In this document: in pieces, positions 29,320 to 39,689 of the stretch
How positions within the stretch are numbered: the first letter of the stretch is position 1
Layout of the letters: every line of letters begins with the position of its first letter
Assembly: GCA_963796225.1 (NCBI GenBank)
Contig: CAWCLK010000009.1
Location: 1 to 64,000 of the forward strand
Length of the DNA stretch: 64,000 bases
Source of the DNA: CAWCLK01 sp963796225
GTDB taxonomy: Bacteria > Actinomycetota > Nitriliruptoria > Nitriliruptorales > Nitriliruptoraceae
Direction: 5' to 3'
Program-made: the position numbers and the translations under genes
Notes under the pieces: model-generated
The model's input: only the letters and a program-made list of their open reading frames with translations
Told to the model about the DNA's origin: nothing
Database searches by the model: none

Positions 29320-30125
29320 GGGATCTGCTCCTCGAGAGCGGCGGTCATGCCGGCCTCGACCAGCGAACGGGTCGCGGCGGCCGGGTCAGGGGCGGTCACC
29401 AGCGACTCGCCCACCAGCACCGCGTCGGCACCGTCCCGCCCCGCGCGCAGGACGTCCTCGGGGCCGCGGATGCCGGACTCGGCCACGGCGACCACGCCAT
29501 CGGGGAAGGCGGGGCGCAGGCGCGCGAACGCGTCCCGGTCCACGTCGAAGGTGCGCAGGTCGCGGGCGTTGACGCCGACGACGCGCGCCCCGACGGCGAC
29601 GGCCCGGTCGAGCTCGCGTTCGTCGTGCACCTCGACCAGCGCGGTCAGCCCGGCGGAGGTGGCCTCGTCGTGCAGCGCCCGCAGCTCGGCGTCGTCCAGT
29701 GCGGCCACGATGAGCAGCACGGCGGAGGCGCCGCGGGCGCGGGCCTCCCACACCTGGTAGGCGTCGACGGTGAAGTCCTTGCGCAGGGCGGGGGTCCCGA
29801 GCGCGGCCACGGCCTCGAGGTCGTCGAGCGTGCCCTTGAAGCGGTCGGGCTCGGTCAGCACGGAGATGGCGTGCGCCCCGCCGGCGACGTAGGCGCGGGC
29901 CTGGTCGACGGCGTCCATGCCGGGTGCGAGATCGCCCTTCGACGGTGAGGCGCGCTTGACCTCGGCGATGACGCCGACGCCCGGGGCGGCCAGCGCCGCG
30001 TGCAGGTCACCGGGGACGGCCACCTGCGACGCGCGGTCCCGCAGGACGTCGAGCGGCTCGACGGACCTCGCCGCGGCGACCCGGTCACGGGCGTCGGCGA
30101 GCAGCTGGTCGAGGAAGGTCGTCAT
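29316..30125 (-). CDS. trpC: Indole-3-glycerol phosphate synthase
   Basis: 269 residues, a TIM barrel converting CdRP to indole-3-glycerol phosphate. Family motifs: AEVKRASPSKGDLAPGMD (catalytic Lys), ISVLTEPDRFKGTLDDL, PALRKDFTVDAYQVWEARA, ALVEVHDERELDRA, VGVNARDLRTFDVD, AVAESGIRGPEDVLRAG and GADAVLVGESLV. The ATG at 30125 follows a TACCAT element by only 8 nt, which suggests a leaderless transcript and therefore no classical trp attenuator. First gene of trpCBA. Confidence 0.96.
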   Translation of the reverse strand: MTTFLDQLLADARDRVAAARSVEPLDVLRDRASQVAVPGDLHAALAAPGVGVIAEVKRASPSKGDLAPGMDAVDQARAYVAGGAHAISVLTEPDRFKGTLDDLEAVAALGTPALRKDFTVDAYQVWEARARGASAVLLIVAALDDAELRALHDEATSAGLTALVEVHDERELDRAVAVGARVVGVNARDLRTFDVDRDAFARLRPAFPDGVVAVAESGIRGPEDVLRAGRDGADAVLVGESLVTAPDPAAATRSLVEAGMTAALEEQIP

Positions 30126-30133
30126 GCGGCGGC

Positions 30134-30139
30134 ATGGTA
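30134..30139 (-). promoter_or_regulatory. Putative -10 element of the trpCBA operon
   Basis: TACCAT read on the minus strand, with 8 nt between it and the trpC ATG at 30125. A TTGCCC block lies 19 bp further upstream as a possible -35. Transcription would begin at or next to the start codon. Confidence 0.45.
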
Positions 30140-30267
30140 CGACCGGTCGCGCGGGGCGGGGCAACCGGGGCCCGTGCGGCACTCGCTCGCCCAGGACGGG
30201 GCCGCAGGGATCGTGCCGCGCGTGTCGAAGGTGCAGGACACGCCTCATGGCTTCGAGGAGCTCCCGC

Positions 30268-33200
30268 ATGCGTCGCGTCGTCCCCGTCCTGCTCGCCCTG
30301 GTCCTCGCGATCCCCCTGCTGGTGTCCGCCGCGCCGGCACCCGTGCAGGGTGCCGCCGACACCCCGCCCGGGGCGGCCACGGCAACGAGCTTCCAGAGCT
30401 TCATCGAGACCGACTCGCCTGCGTGCCTGCCGGTGCTGGGTGGGTACGACGTGACGTCGGCCCCCTACTTCGCTGACGGCGACTGCGGCTACACCGACAT
30501 CGGCCTGGCTGACGTGCCGGCAGGCGCCACGATCACCGCGCAGATGGTCTCGCCGGGCGAAGGACCGACGAAGCAGCTGGACGTGACCGACAACGGTGAC
30601 GGCACGGTCACCGTCGGGTACCAGCTGGACGAGACGTTCCCCACCGGCGACGGGGCGCTGGAGGTCCTGGTCGACGACGAGGTCGTCGGTTCCACGCCGC
30701 TGTACCACAACGCGCTGCAGGTCACCCTCGACGCGCCTGACGGGCACGCGCCCGGCGAAGCGATCAGCGTCACCGGCACCGTCGAGGAGGTCTCGTACGG
30801 CAGCGGCGTGGAGGCGATCGCGGGGTCCGAGCAGCGCACGGGTGTGCCGGCCTCCTTCACGCTGCAGGTCCGCGGCCCGGACGGGACGGTCCACCGCGTC
30901 ACCGACCCGGTCACCGCGGAGGGCGATGGCACCTTCTCCGCCACCCTGCCCGGGACGGCCACGGCCGCCCTGTCCCCCGAGCCCGGCTCGTTCACGCTGA
31001 CCGCGGCCATCGAGGCCGTGGATGCGACCTACGACGACGCCGGCACGCCCTGGGCGGCGGCCACGGCCGGGACCACACCGCTCGAGCTGTCCGAGCCGCC
31101 CAGCACGCTCCAGCTCGGGACCTCCTTCGCCTCGTCGACCGGGTGGGTCAAGCCGGGCGACGCGTTCCCGTTCCGCGTGACGGTGACCAACGCCACCGGG
31201 GAGGCCGTCCACGACGCGGTCGTCCGGCTGGACGCGCCCCCGTCCGTGGCCTTCACCGACGCCGCCGACCTGCAGGGCAACGGGACGGTGGACCAGGCGA
31301 CCGGGACGATCGTCTGGACCCTTCCGACGGTCGACGCCGGCACGCCGGAGGCGCCGTACACGGAGACCCTGGTCGTCGAGGCGTCGGCGGCCGACCTGAC
31401 CGCCGATCCCGAGGTGGTGTGGAAGGACCTGTCGACCACCGCGGACCTGACCGTCGGCGGCAGCCACCTGGTCTCCTCGACCACGCACGGCCCCAAGGTC
31501 GTCCCGCCGGACGGCCGCTTCGACACGGCCCGCTACGGCGACAAGCCGTTCCCGATCGTGCCCGTCGACTACGTCGACCGGCAGCACGACACCGACCACA
31601 CCGGTGAGCAGCTGTCAAGGTCGTGAACTCCCCCGACGTCGAGGGCTCGACGTTCAACCTCTACCAGGAGATGTCGTTCGGGCAGCTGTTCCCCATCGGG
31701 TCGGTGCCCTCCTCCGGGATCGCCACGGCCGACTTCTCCTACGACCCCGGCTTCGAGTTCTCCAGCCCCGACCTCACCAAGGGCACGTGCCGGGGCGCCA
31801 CGATGGCCGACCTCGGCGAGTCGGCGTTCGGGACCCCGCTGTACCCGTCGCGCATCGTCGACGGCTGGTACCAGCTGCCCGGCACGACCGAGTACTACGG
31901 CGGCGACTACCCCGCCTTCACGCTGGGGACCGGCTCGACCATCGACGCCGCCTGTGGCCCGACCGGCAAGTCGGTCTTCGACGCCGCCGCGATCGCCGAC
32001 CCCGAGATCGACTACGACGACTTCGACTCCGACAAGGACGGCGTCGTCGACTTCTTCATGATGGTGTTCACCGGCCTGGGCGGCAACGGCGACTCGCAGG
32101 TCAACGGCACCCCGCCCTACGACAACATCTGGCCGCACAGCTCCAGCCTCGAGCTCGAGTTCGCGGACCCGGAGACCGGCCTGCGCGGGTACGTGTCCGA
32201 CGACCAGCTCACCTCGCTGGACGGCATCCCGCAGTGCTGGACCTCGGAGGACCGCACGAGCTTCGACGACTGCCAGGCCGACGGCGGCACCGGGCTGGAC
32301 ACCCTCCCGACCCACGTCCGCGTCGGCCCGTACAACGTCAACCCCGAGTCCGCCATCGACGCCGCCAGCGTGATCAGCCACGAGTACGGCCACCACCTGG
32401 GCCTGCCGGACTTCTACTCGGGCGGGGCGACCAGCAGCCCGTACTACGACTCGATGAACCTCATGGCGGCCGACTACAGCCAGCACATGACGATCTTCGG
32501 CAAGCAGGAGCTCGGCTGGGTCGTCCCGGAGGTCCTGCAGCCCGGTGACGAGGTCTCGGTCACGGACTGGTCCGAGATCAAGCAGGACACCGGCACCATC
32601 GACTGGCAGCGTCCCGACGGCACCCCCTACACGCTCTCGGCGGCCGACGGCGACCAGAACGTCCACAACGGACAGGCCTACACCGCCAAGCTGCCGCAGG
32701 AGCGCATCGTCGACCCGGACAAGGTCGCCGAGCAGGCCTCCGCGCCCTACGTGTTCTGGTCCGGCCGGGGCAACGACTTCGGCTGCTCGCCCAACGGCGG
32801 CCACAACATGGACCTGCTGCTGCCCGAGCTCGCCGACGTGCCCGAGGGGGCGAACGTCGAGCTGTCCTTCCGCTCGATGTGGGACATCGAGTGGGACTGG
32901 GACTACGGCTTCGTGCTGACGTCCACCGACGGCGACACGTTCACGTCCGTGCCGTCCTCCGCGGGGTACACGACCTCGAACGCCTACAACCCGAACTCCG
33001 CCGGGTGCCTCGACGAGCTCGACAACGGCCTGACGGGCAACTCCACCGCGTACGAGCAGGGCGAGCCGTTCGTCACGGCTGCCCGGAACCCGGTCGCCCC
33101 CGACTACAGCGGCGACCACCCCTTCCTGACCGACACCTACGACATCTCGTCGCTGGCCGGTCAGGACGGGGCGCGCGTCCGACTGAGCTACTTCACCGAC

Positions 33201-35173
33201 CCCGCCTTCGACCGCCCGGGATGGTTCGTCGACGACGTCGTCGTCACGGTGGACGGCGAGGAGGTCGTCCGCGTCGACGGCGAGGACGACGTCACGGGGC
33301 GCATCCTGCAGGGTGGCTGTGGCAACGCCGAGGCCCCCACGGACACGGACGCCACGATCTGCACGGCCGGGTGGACGAAGGTGGACGCGAGCCACACCAA
33401 CCCGGCCGACCACGCCTACTACCTCGAGCTGCGTGACCGTGCCGGCTTCGACTTCGACGGCAACGGCCAGTCCGACCGCGGCCAGGTCGACTGGCAGCCC
33501 GGGATCTTCATCGAGTACACGGACGAGGCGCACGGCTACGGCAACAACGGCGTGCCGCCGCCCCCGTCGCAGCACTACCTCGACTCGGTCCCCGAGCCCG
33601 GCGCGAGCTGCGACACGACCACCTGCGAGGACTCGGCGTTCCAGGACGTCGACGGTCGGTCGCACTTCGACGACGCCAGCGCCGACGGCGGGTGGGTGGA
33701 CAACCACACCGACGACGGCTCCGAGGACGGCCTCTGGCACTTCGCCTACGACTGCCTCAGCCTGGACGTCGAGCGCATGGAGGGCACCGACGCCCGGGAC
33801 GCGATCAACCTCGAGGCGGACGCGATCCTGCGTGCCGGCGACGGCTGCCGCACCTTCACCTACGCCCCGGCGCCTGGACGACGGCACCGGCGGTGCGGGC
33901 GGCTCCGGCGCCGACGGATCCGCGAACGGGGCGCCGGTCGCCCGGTTCAGCCTGCGCCCGACGGCCCCGGCCGTGGGCCAGCAGGTCACCTTCGACGGCA
34001 GCGGGTCGTCCGACGATCGGCAGACGTCGTCCCAGCTGACCTACGCCTGGGACCTCGACGGTGACGGCGGCGTACGACGACGCCGACACGCAGGTCGCCA
34101 CGACGACCTACCGCACCGCGGGGGACGTGGACGTGAGCCTGCGCGTCACCGACGCGGACGGCGCCTCGGGGACCGTCACCCGCACCATCACGGTGTCCGA
34201 GGAGGGCGCGGGATCGGGCGACACGCCCGGCACCGTCTCCCGCCGGTTCGGCACCGACCGCATCGAGACGTCGGTGGTCCTGTCGAGTCGGACCTTCGAC
34301 GCCGCGGACACGGCCGTGCTCGCACGCGCCGACGCGTTCCCCGACGCGCTCGCCGCGGCCACGCTCGCGGCGGAGGTCGACGGCCCCATCCTCCTGACGG
34401 GTTCCGACGGGCTCGACGAGCGCGTCCGGGCCGAGCTCGATCGTCTGGGGACCTCGCACGTCTACCTCGTCGGTGGGCAGGTGGCGCTGTCGCGCCAGGT
34501 CGCCGACGACGTCCGAGCGGCCGGGATGCGCCCCGACCGGATCGCCGGCCCCGACCGCTTCGCGACGGCTGCCGACATCGCACGCGAGGTCATGGACCTG
34601 GGCGGGCGCATGGACGGGGCGATCGTCGCCCTGGGCGACCGACCCGACGGCCGGGACGCGTTCCCGGACGCCCTGGCGGCCTCGCAGCTCGCCACCCGGA
34701 CACGGCAGCCGGTGCTCCTCGTGAGGCCCAACACGTTGCCGACGGCCACGCGGGACGTCCTCGGCGACGTGCTGACCGGCGACGCACGCCTCACGATCGC
34801 CGGTGGGCCCGTGGCGATCAGCCGCGACGTCCAGCGCCGTCTCGAGGCCACCGGCCACCCGGTCGGTCGGGTCGCCGGTGCGGATCGCTACGAGACCGCC
34901 ACGAAGCTCGCCGACCGCGCCGTGGCTGCGGGCGCGGCCAGCCGGACCGTCTGGGTCGTGTCCGGCACGGCGTTCCCCGACGCGCTCGCCGCCGGCCCGG
35001 CGGCCTGGGTTCGCGACGCGCTGATCGTGCTCACGGACCCGCAGGACCTGTCGGACCGGACCGAGTCCTGGCTGCAGGCGCACGCCGGCACCATCGACCG
35101 GGCCGTGGTCATCGGTGGCCCCGACGCCATCGCCAGGTCGGTCGACGACCAGATCCGAGCCGCGATCCGCTGA
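30268..35173 (+). CDS. Large secreted M6-type metalloprotease with PKD domain and cell-wall-binding repeats; three frameshifts
   Basis: About 1,630 residues, exported and probably wall-anchored. ATG at 30268 has GAGGAG 7 nt upstream; the signal peptide runs RRVVPVLLALVLAIPLLVSA. An N-terminal beta-rich region (to about 31600) leads to an immune inhibitor A-like M6 domain with zinc motif HEYGHHLGLPDFYSG (about 32380) and the downstream NLMAADYS Met-turn-like block. A jelly-roll-like region (AYYLELRDRAGFDFDGNG) follows, then a PKD domain (FDGSGSSDDRQTSSQLTYAW, about 34000-34190) and three cell-wall-binding type 2 repeats (RFGTDRIETS, RIAGPDRFATA, VAGADRYETA). Frame changes occur near 31610, 33880 and 34066. 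It sits between trpC and trpE on the opposite strand. Confidence 0.88.
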
Positions 35174-35231
35174 GACGTGGAACCCTCGATGTGAGGAACG
35201 AACCCCATGGAAGGCTGAGTCGGGCGGGCCG

Positions 35232-36716
35232 TCAGCGCCAGGCGCTGGCGGCCCGCAGGGCGGCGAGCACCGCCCCGGCCTTGTTGCGGGTCTCCTGCTC
35301 CTCGGACGCCGGGTCGGAGTCGGCGACGATCCCCGCTCCCGCCTGCACGTAGGCGTGCCCGTCCTTGAGCACCATGGTGCGGATGGCGATGCAGGTGTCG
35401 AGGTTGCCGGAGAAGTCGACGTACCCGACCGCCCCGGCGTAGCAGCCGCGACGCGTCGGTTCGAGGTCGTCGATGATCTGCATGGCCCGGACCTTCGGGG
35501 CGCCGGAGACGGTGCCGGCCGGGAAGATGGCGCGCAGCACGTCCACGGGGCCGAGCTCCTCCCGCAGCGTCCCGGACACCGAGCTGACGATGTGCATGAC
35601 GTGGCTGTAGCGCTCGACCTCCATCATCTCGTCGACGCGCACGCTGCCGACCTCGCACACCCGCCCGAGGTCGTTGCGGCCGAGGTCGACGAGCATGACG
35701 TGCTCGGCGCGTTCCTTGGCGTCGGCGATCAGCTCGTGCTCGAGCTCGCGGTCCTCGCGCGGCGTGCGGCCGCGGGGACGGGTGCCGGCGATGGGCCACG
35801 TCTCGCAGTGGCGCCCCTGGACCTGGACGAGCGCCTCGGGAGAGGAGCCGACGACCTGGAAGTCCTCGAAGTCGAACAGGAACAGGTAGGGCGAGGGGTT
35901 GACCACGCGCAGCACGCGGTAGATGTCGAAGGGGTCCGCGTCGGTGGTCATGTCGAAGCGCTGGCTGACGACGGTCTGGAAGGTGTCGCCGGCGCGGATG
36001 TGCTCCTTGACCCGCTCCACCATCGCCTCGTAGTCGGCCGGCTCCATGTTGGAGGCCACCGCGCCCGCCGCCGCGACGGGATCGACCACCGGTGGGGGCA
36101 CGGGCGCCGAGGGCGTCGTGGTCCGGGCCAGCCGTTCGACCAGCGCGTCGGTGGCCGCCACGGCGTCGTCGTACTGCGCCGCCGGGTCGTCCCCGATCAC
36201 GACGTTGGTGACCACGACCATGGTCTGGCGCAGGTGGTCGAGCCCGACGACGTGGCGGGGGAACATCATGAGCACGTCGGGCAGGTCGAGGTCGTCGCGG
36301 CCGCTGGCCGGGATGTCCTCGATCTCGCGGATGGCGTCGTAGCCCACCATGCCGACCGCCCCGCCGTGCAGCGGGAGCAGCGGGAACTCGGGGGCGTGGA
36401 ACGCGTCGACGGCACGGGCCAGGGCGTCCAGCGCCCCGTCGGCGTCGGCTGCCCCGGCCGGGGGCGTGCCCTGCCAGCTCACCTCGCCGTCGCGACCGCG
36501 CAGCACCAGGAACGGGTCGGTGCCGACGAAGGAGTACCGGCCCCAGCGTTCGCCGTGCTCGGCCAATTCCAGCAGGAACGTCGGGCCCTGTCCCCGCAGG
36601 CGCGCGTACACCGACAGCGGCGTCTCGAGGTCGGCCAGCAGCTCGCGCCACACGGGGACGACGCCGTGGTCGGCCGCGAGGGCCACGAACTCGTCACGGG
36701 TCGGACTGACGCTCAC
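35232..36716 (-). CDS. trpE: Anthranilate synthase component I
   Basis: Chorismate-utilising enzyme, 494 residues. The feedback-site motif is LLELAEHGERWGRYSF (LLES-type). The catalytic domain shows FQTVVSQRF, PIAGTRPRGRTPREDREL, VDLGRNDLGRVCEVGSV, FPAGTVSGAPKVRAMQIID and AGAGIVADSDPASEEQET. The GTG start at 36716 overlaps hisI as GTGA, linking his and trp synthesis in one transcript. No trpG glutaminase or trpD is in the window. Indel-free. Confidence 0.96.
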   Translation of the reverse strand: MSVSPTRDEFVALAADHGVVPVWRELLADLETPLSVYARLRGQGPTFLLELAEHGERWGRYSFVGTDPFLVLRGRDGEVSWQGTPPAGAADADGALDALARAVDAFHAPEFPLLPLHGGAVGMVGYDAIREIEDIPASGRDDLDLPDVLMMFPRHVVGLDHLRQTMVVVTNVVIGDDPAAQYDDAVAATDALVERLARTTTPSAPVPPPVVDPVAAAGAVASNMEPADYEAMVERVKEHIRAGDTFQTVVSQRFDMTTDADPFDIYRVLRVVNPSPYLFLFDFEDFQVVGSSPEALVQVQGRHCETWPIAGTRPRGRTPREDRELEHELIADAKERAEHVMLVDLGRNDLGRVCEVGSVRVDEMMEVERYSHVMHIVSSVSGTLREELGPVDVLRAIFPAGTVSGAPKVRAMQIIDDLEPTRRGCYAGAVGYVDFSGNLDTCIAIRTMVLKDGHAYVQAGAGIVADSDPASEEQETRNKAGAVLAALRAASAWR

Positions 36717-37081
36717 GAGGGCTCCTCGTCGGTCGGGGCGGCGAGCTGGTCGACGGTGCGGAAGAAGCAGGTGCGTTCCCCGGTGTGGCAGGCCACGCCG
36801 TCCCCCTGGTCCACCAGGGCCAGCAGGACGTCGGCATCGCAGTCGACCCGAAGCTCGACGAGCCGCTGGGTGTTGCCCGACGTGGCGCCCTTGTGCCAGT
36901 ACTCCGACCGGGACCGGGACCAGAACCAGGTCTCGCCGCTGTCCAGCGAGCGGTCGATGGCCTCGAGGTCCATCCAGGCGACCATCAGCACCTCGCCGGT
37001 GTCGTGCTGCTGCACGACGACGGGCAGCAGGCCCGCGTCGTCGAGGCGCAGGGCCGCACGCTGGTCGGCGGTCAGGGGCAT
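36713..37081 (-). CDS. hisI: Phosphoribosyl-AMP cyclohydrolase
   Basis: 122 residues, HisI domain only (no HisE). Metal-binding signatures SEYWHKGATSGNTQRL and VDCDADVLLALVDQ with GVACHTGERTCFF. Catalyses the third step of His synthesis. Translationally coupled to trpE. Confidence 0.96.
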   Translation of the reverse strand: MPLTADQRAALRLDDAGLLPVVVQQHDTGEVLMVAWMDLEAIDRSLDSGETWFWSRSRSEYWHKGATSGNTQRLVELRVDCDADVLLALVDQGDGVACHTGERTCFFRTVDQLAAPTDEEPS

Positions 37082-37119
37082 GGCGCGGGTCCGCGGGGTC
37101 GGGGCGCGATGGGTGGGCG

Positions 37120-37125
37120 AGCCTA
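37120..37125 (-). promoter_or_regulatory. Putative -10 element for hisI-trpE
   Basis: TAGGCT on the minus strand, 38 nt upstream of the hisI ATG. It lies back-to-back with a plus-strand TACGGT (37145-37150), so the hisI and SLOG genes seem to share a short divergent promoter region. Confidence 0.35.
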
Positions 37126-37144
37126 TCCAGCACGCCCCCGCCGA

Positions 37145-37150
37145 TACGGT
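37145..37150 (+). promoter_or_regulatory. Putative -10 element for the SLOG-family gene
   Basis: TACGGT ends 7 nt before the ATG at 37158, the spacing expected of a leaderless mRNA. No clear ribosome-binding site exists in that gap. Confidence 0.4.
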
Positions 37151-37157
37151 CCCCGCC

Positions 37158-37667
37158 ATGGCAGCCGAGGACGCACCGACGGGTCCCGCCGAGCGCGTGA
37201 TCGCGGTCGTCGGGGCCGGAACCGCGTCGGCCGAGGACGAGGCCGCCGCCCACCGCGTGGGACGCGGGCTGGCGCAGGCCGGCGCGACCGTCGTGTGCGG
37301 CGGGCTGGGTGGGGTCATGGCGGCCGCGTGTGCCGGAGCCCGCGAGGCGGACGGGACCACCATCGGGATCCTGCCCGGCACGGACCGACGCGAGGCCAAC
37401 CCCCACGTGCTCGTGGCGGTACCCACCGGCCTCGGGGAGGCGCGCAATGCCCTGGTGGTCCGCGCGGCGGACGCGGTCGTGGCGGTCGGCGGGGCGTACG
37501 GGACGTTGTCGGAGATCGCCTTCGCCCTCAAGGCCGGGGTGCCGGTGGTCGGCCTGCACACGTGGGAGCTCGTCCGGGACGGGCAGGTCGACCCGGGCGT
37601 CGAGGTCGCCCGCGACGCCGAGGACGCCGTCGCCCGCGCCCTGCGTGCCGCGGGACCGACGCCGTGA
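37158..37667 (+). CDS. SLOG/LOG-like Rossmann protein (TIGR00725-type)
   Basis: 169 residues resembling the TIGR00725/lysine decarboxylase-like (LOG) superfamily: opening VIAVVGAGTASAEDE, the GGLGGVMAAACAGAREADG nucleotide-binding stretch, TIGILPG, NALVVRAADAVVAVGGAYGT (the GGxGT-type loop) and SEIAFALKAGVPVVGL. Some relatives cleave nucleotide monophosphates or bind molybdenum cofactor; the substrate here is unknown. Coupled by GTGA overlap to the zinc-ribbon gene. Confidence 0.82.
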   Translation: MAAEDAPTGPAERVIAVVGAGTASAEDEAAAHRVGRGLAQAGATVVCGGLGGVMAAACAGAREADGTTIGILPGTDRREANPHVLVAVPTGLGEARNALVVRAADAVVAVGGAYGTLSEIAFALKAGVPVVGLHTWELVRDGQVDPGVEVARDAEDAVARALRAAGPTP

Positions 37668-38108
37668 CCACGACCAGCTGCCCCCGCTGCGGCGAGCCGG
37701 CCGCCGTCACCGAGCTCGGCGAAGCCGCCATGCAGGCCGACGACGTCGTGCTGCGCATCGCCGGGCTGGCCGAGGCCACGTGCCCACGCGGCCACGTCAC
37801 CCGGCTGCCTCCGGACGCAGCCGCCGAGGCGCGACGGGCCGTGGACGGCCAGCTGCTGCGTGCGGACCGTGCGGGGCGTGGTGCGACGGCGCGAGGTCTG
37901 CGGCGACTGCGGGGCGGACCTGGTGCTGCCGCCCACCCGGACCGAGCGTGCCGTGCCCGTGGACGTGGCGGGGCGGGTGCTCACGATCGTGGTCGGGGCG
38001 GCGATGGTCCGGTGTCCGGACTGTGCGCGAGAGCAGCTCCCCGCCTCGGTGGCCGAGGCCCTCCCGGCGTTGGTCGACGCCACCGTGGAGGCCGCCGGCG
38101 GGGCGTGA
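37664..38108 (+). CDS. Double zinc-ribbon protein; one frameshift
   Basis: About 147 residues with two zinc-ribbon halves: CPRCGEP with CPRGH, then, after a frame change near 37862, CGDCGAD with CPDCARE. GTG at 37664 overlaps the preceding stop. No enzymatic domain is seen; it may be a nucleic-acid or protein adaptor. It is convergent with the methyltransferase at 38112. Confidence 0.68.
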
Positions 38109-38111
38109 CGC

Positions 38112-38904
38112 TCAGCCCGGCCCGTCGCCACGGGTCCACCGATCGGCCCGCGTGGCCGACACGACGTACTCGGCGGCGTGCGACCCGAAGGGTCGGCGGT
38201 CGAACCAGCCCCACCGGTCCTGCACGGCGAAGCCCGTGCGGGCCAGGGCGTGGTCGACCTCGCCCGGCGTGGTCTGGCGCACCGTGGACGCCCCGTGCAC
38301 ACGACGGGTCACCACGCCGTCGTCGCCGAGGTGGTCGACCACGAAGTGGAAGGTCAGCTGCTGGGTGCCCGGCTCGTACTCGGCCTGCCGCCACAGCACG
38401 GCCGTGCCGCCGTCGGCGAGGGTGAACTGGCCCTCGTGCCGCAGGCCGTCCCAGGCCGTCAGGTCGGCGATCTGCGGCACGGTCACGTTGAGCACGATCC
38501 GTCCCCCGGGGTCGAGGTGGTCGCGGATCGCGGTGAGGGTGCGCACCTGGTCGTCGGTGGTCCGGGCGTGGGCGAAGACGCGGTACGGCAGGACCGCCAG
38601 GGAGAACGTGCGACCGAGGTCGAACGAGCGCATGTCGGCCTCGACCAGGGTCACCCGGTCCTGCAGCCCCTCGGCGGTGAGTCCGTCCCGGGCCAGTGCG
38701 AGCATGGACGGCGACACGTCGATCCCGACGACCTCGACCCCGGCGCGGGCCATGGCCGTGGCGACCCGGCCCGGTCCCCACGCCGACCTCGAGGACCGGC
38801 CCGCCGGTGGTGACGGCCTCGGCGACGTAGAAGGGCACGTCCGCGACCATGTCGGCCGACCACAGGTCGTAGACGGCGGCGATCGCGGCGTACTCGTCGG
38901 TCAT
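38112..38904 (-). CDS. SAM-dependent methyltransferase downstream of hisF; one frameshift
   Basis: About 264 residues. MTDEYAAIAAVYDLWSADMV and motif I VLEVGVGTG lie in one frame; after a shift near 38773 the protein continues ARAGVEVVGIDVSPSMLALA, VEADMRSFDLGRTF and RIVLNVTVPQ, the usual order of class I methyltransferases. The start overlaps the hisF stop by 4 bp, so it is in the his transcript. Its substrate is unknown and no His-pathway step needs it. Confidence 0.85.
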
Positions 38905-39689
38905 CCGGCGATCCCGACCCGGCGGACGACCGCGCCCCGTGCCGCCATGGCCTCCTTGACCTCGCTGATGCGCAGCTCGCCGAAGTGGAAGATGGATGCG
39001 GCGAGCACGGCGCTGGCGTGGCCCTCGAGGATGCCCTCGGCCATGTGGTCGGCCGTGCCCGCGCCGCCCGAGGCGATCACGGGGACGTCCACCCGGTCCG
39101 TGACCTCCCGGAGCAGGTCGAGGTCGAACCCCTGCTTGGTCCCGTCACGGTCCATGGAGGTCAGCAGGATCTCGCCGGCGCCCCGCTCGGCCACCTCGGC
39201 GCACCAGGTCAGCGCGTCGATGCCCGTGGCCGTGCGCCCGCCGTGGATGGTGATCTCCCATCCGGCGGCCGGGTCGTCGGGGTCACGACGTCGGGCGTCG
39301 ACGGCGGCGACCACCGACTGCGACCCGAAGGCCGCGGCCGCCTCGGTCAGCACCTCGGGGCGTTGGACCGCCGCGGTGTTGAACGCCACCTTGTCCGCGC
39401 CCGCGCGCAGCATCCGGCGCGCGTCGTCGACGGTGCGGATCCCACCACCGACCGCGAACGGGATCCCGACCTGGCTGGCGACCCGTTCGACGACGTCGAT
39501 CATCGTGTCGCGGTCGTCGCTGGACGCCGTGATGTCGAGGAAGACCAGCTCGTCGGCGCCCTCACGGTCGTAGACGCGTGCCAGCTCGACGGGGTCGCCG
39601 GCATCGCGCAGGTCGACGAAGTTGATGCCCTTGACGACCCGGCCGTCGGTGACGTCGAGGCACGGGATGACGCGGGCGGCGAGGCTCAC
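38901..39689 (-). CDS. hisF: Imidazole glycerol phosphate synthase cyclase subunit
   Basis: 262 residues, TIM barrel that with HisH makes IGP and AICAR. Typical blocks: RVIPCLDVTDGRVVKGINF, FLDITASSDDR, PFAVGGGIRTVDDARRML, GADKVAFNTAAV, SVVAAVDARR, GAGEILLTSMDRDGTKQGFD and PVIASGGAGTADHM. The catalytic Asp residues are in CLDV and MDRDGT. GTG at 39689 overlaps hisA. Indel-free. Confidence 0.97.
   Translation of the reverse strand: MSLAARVIPCLDVTDGRVVKGINFVDLRDAGDPVELARVYDREGADELVFLDITASSDDRDTMIDVVERVASQVGIPFAVGGGIRTVDDARRMLRAGADKVAFNTAAVQRPEVLTEAAAAFGSQSVVAAVDARRRDPDDPAAGWEITIHGGRTATGIDALTWCAEVAERGAGEILLTSMDRDGTKQGFDLDLLREVTDRVDVPVIASGGAGTADHMAEGILEGHASAVLAASIFHFGELRISEVKEAMAARGAVVRRVGIAG

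Noticed and set aside
29316..30267. Trp attenuator/leader peptide before trpC
   Set aside because: Only 8 nt separate the likely -10 box from the trpC ATG and no Trp-rich small frame or terminator was seen.
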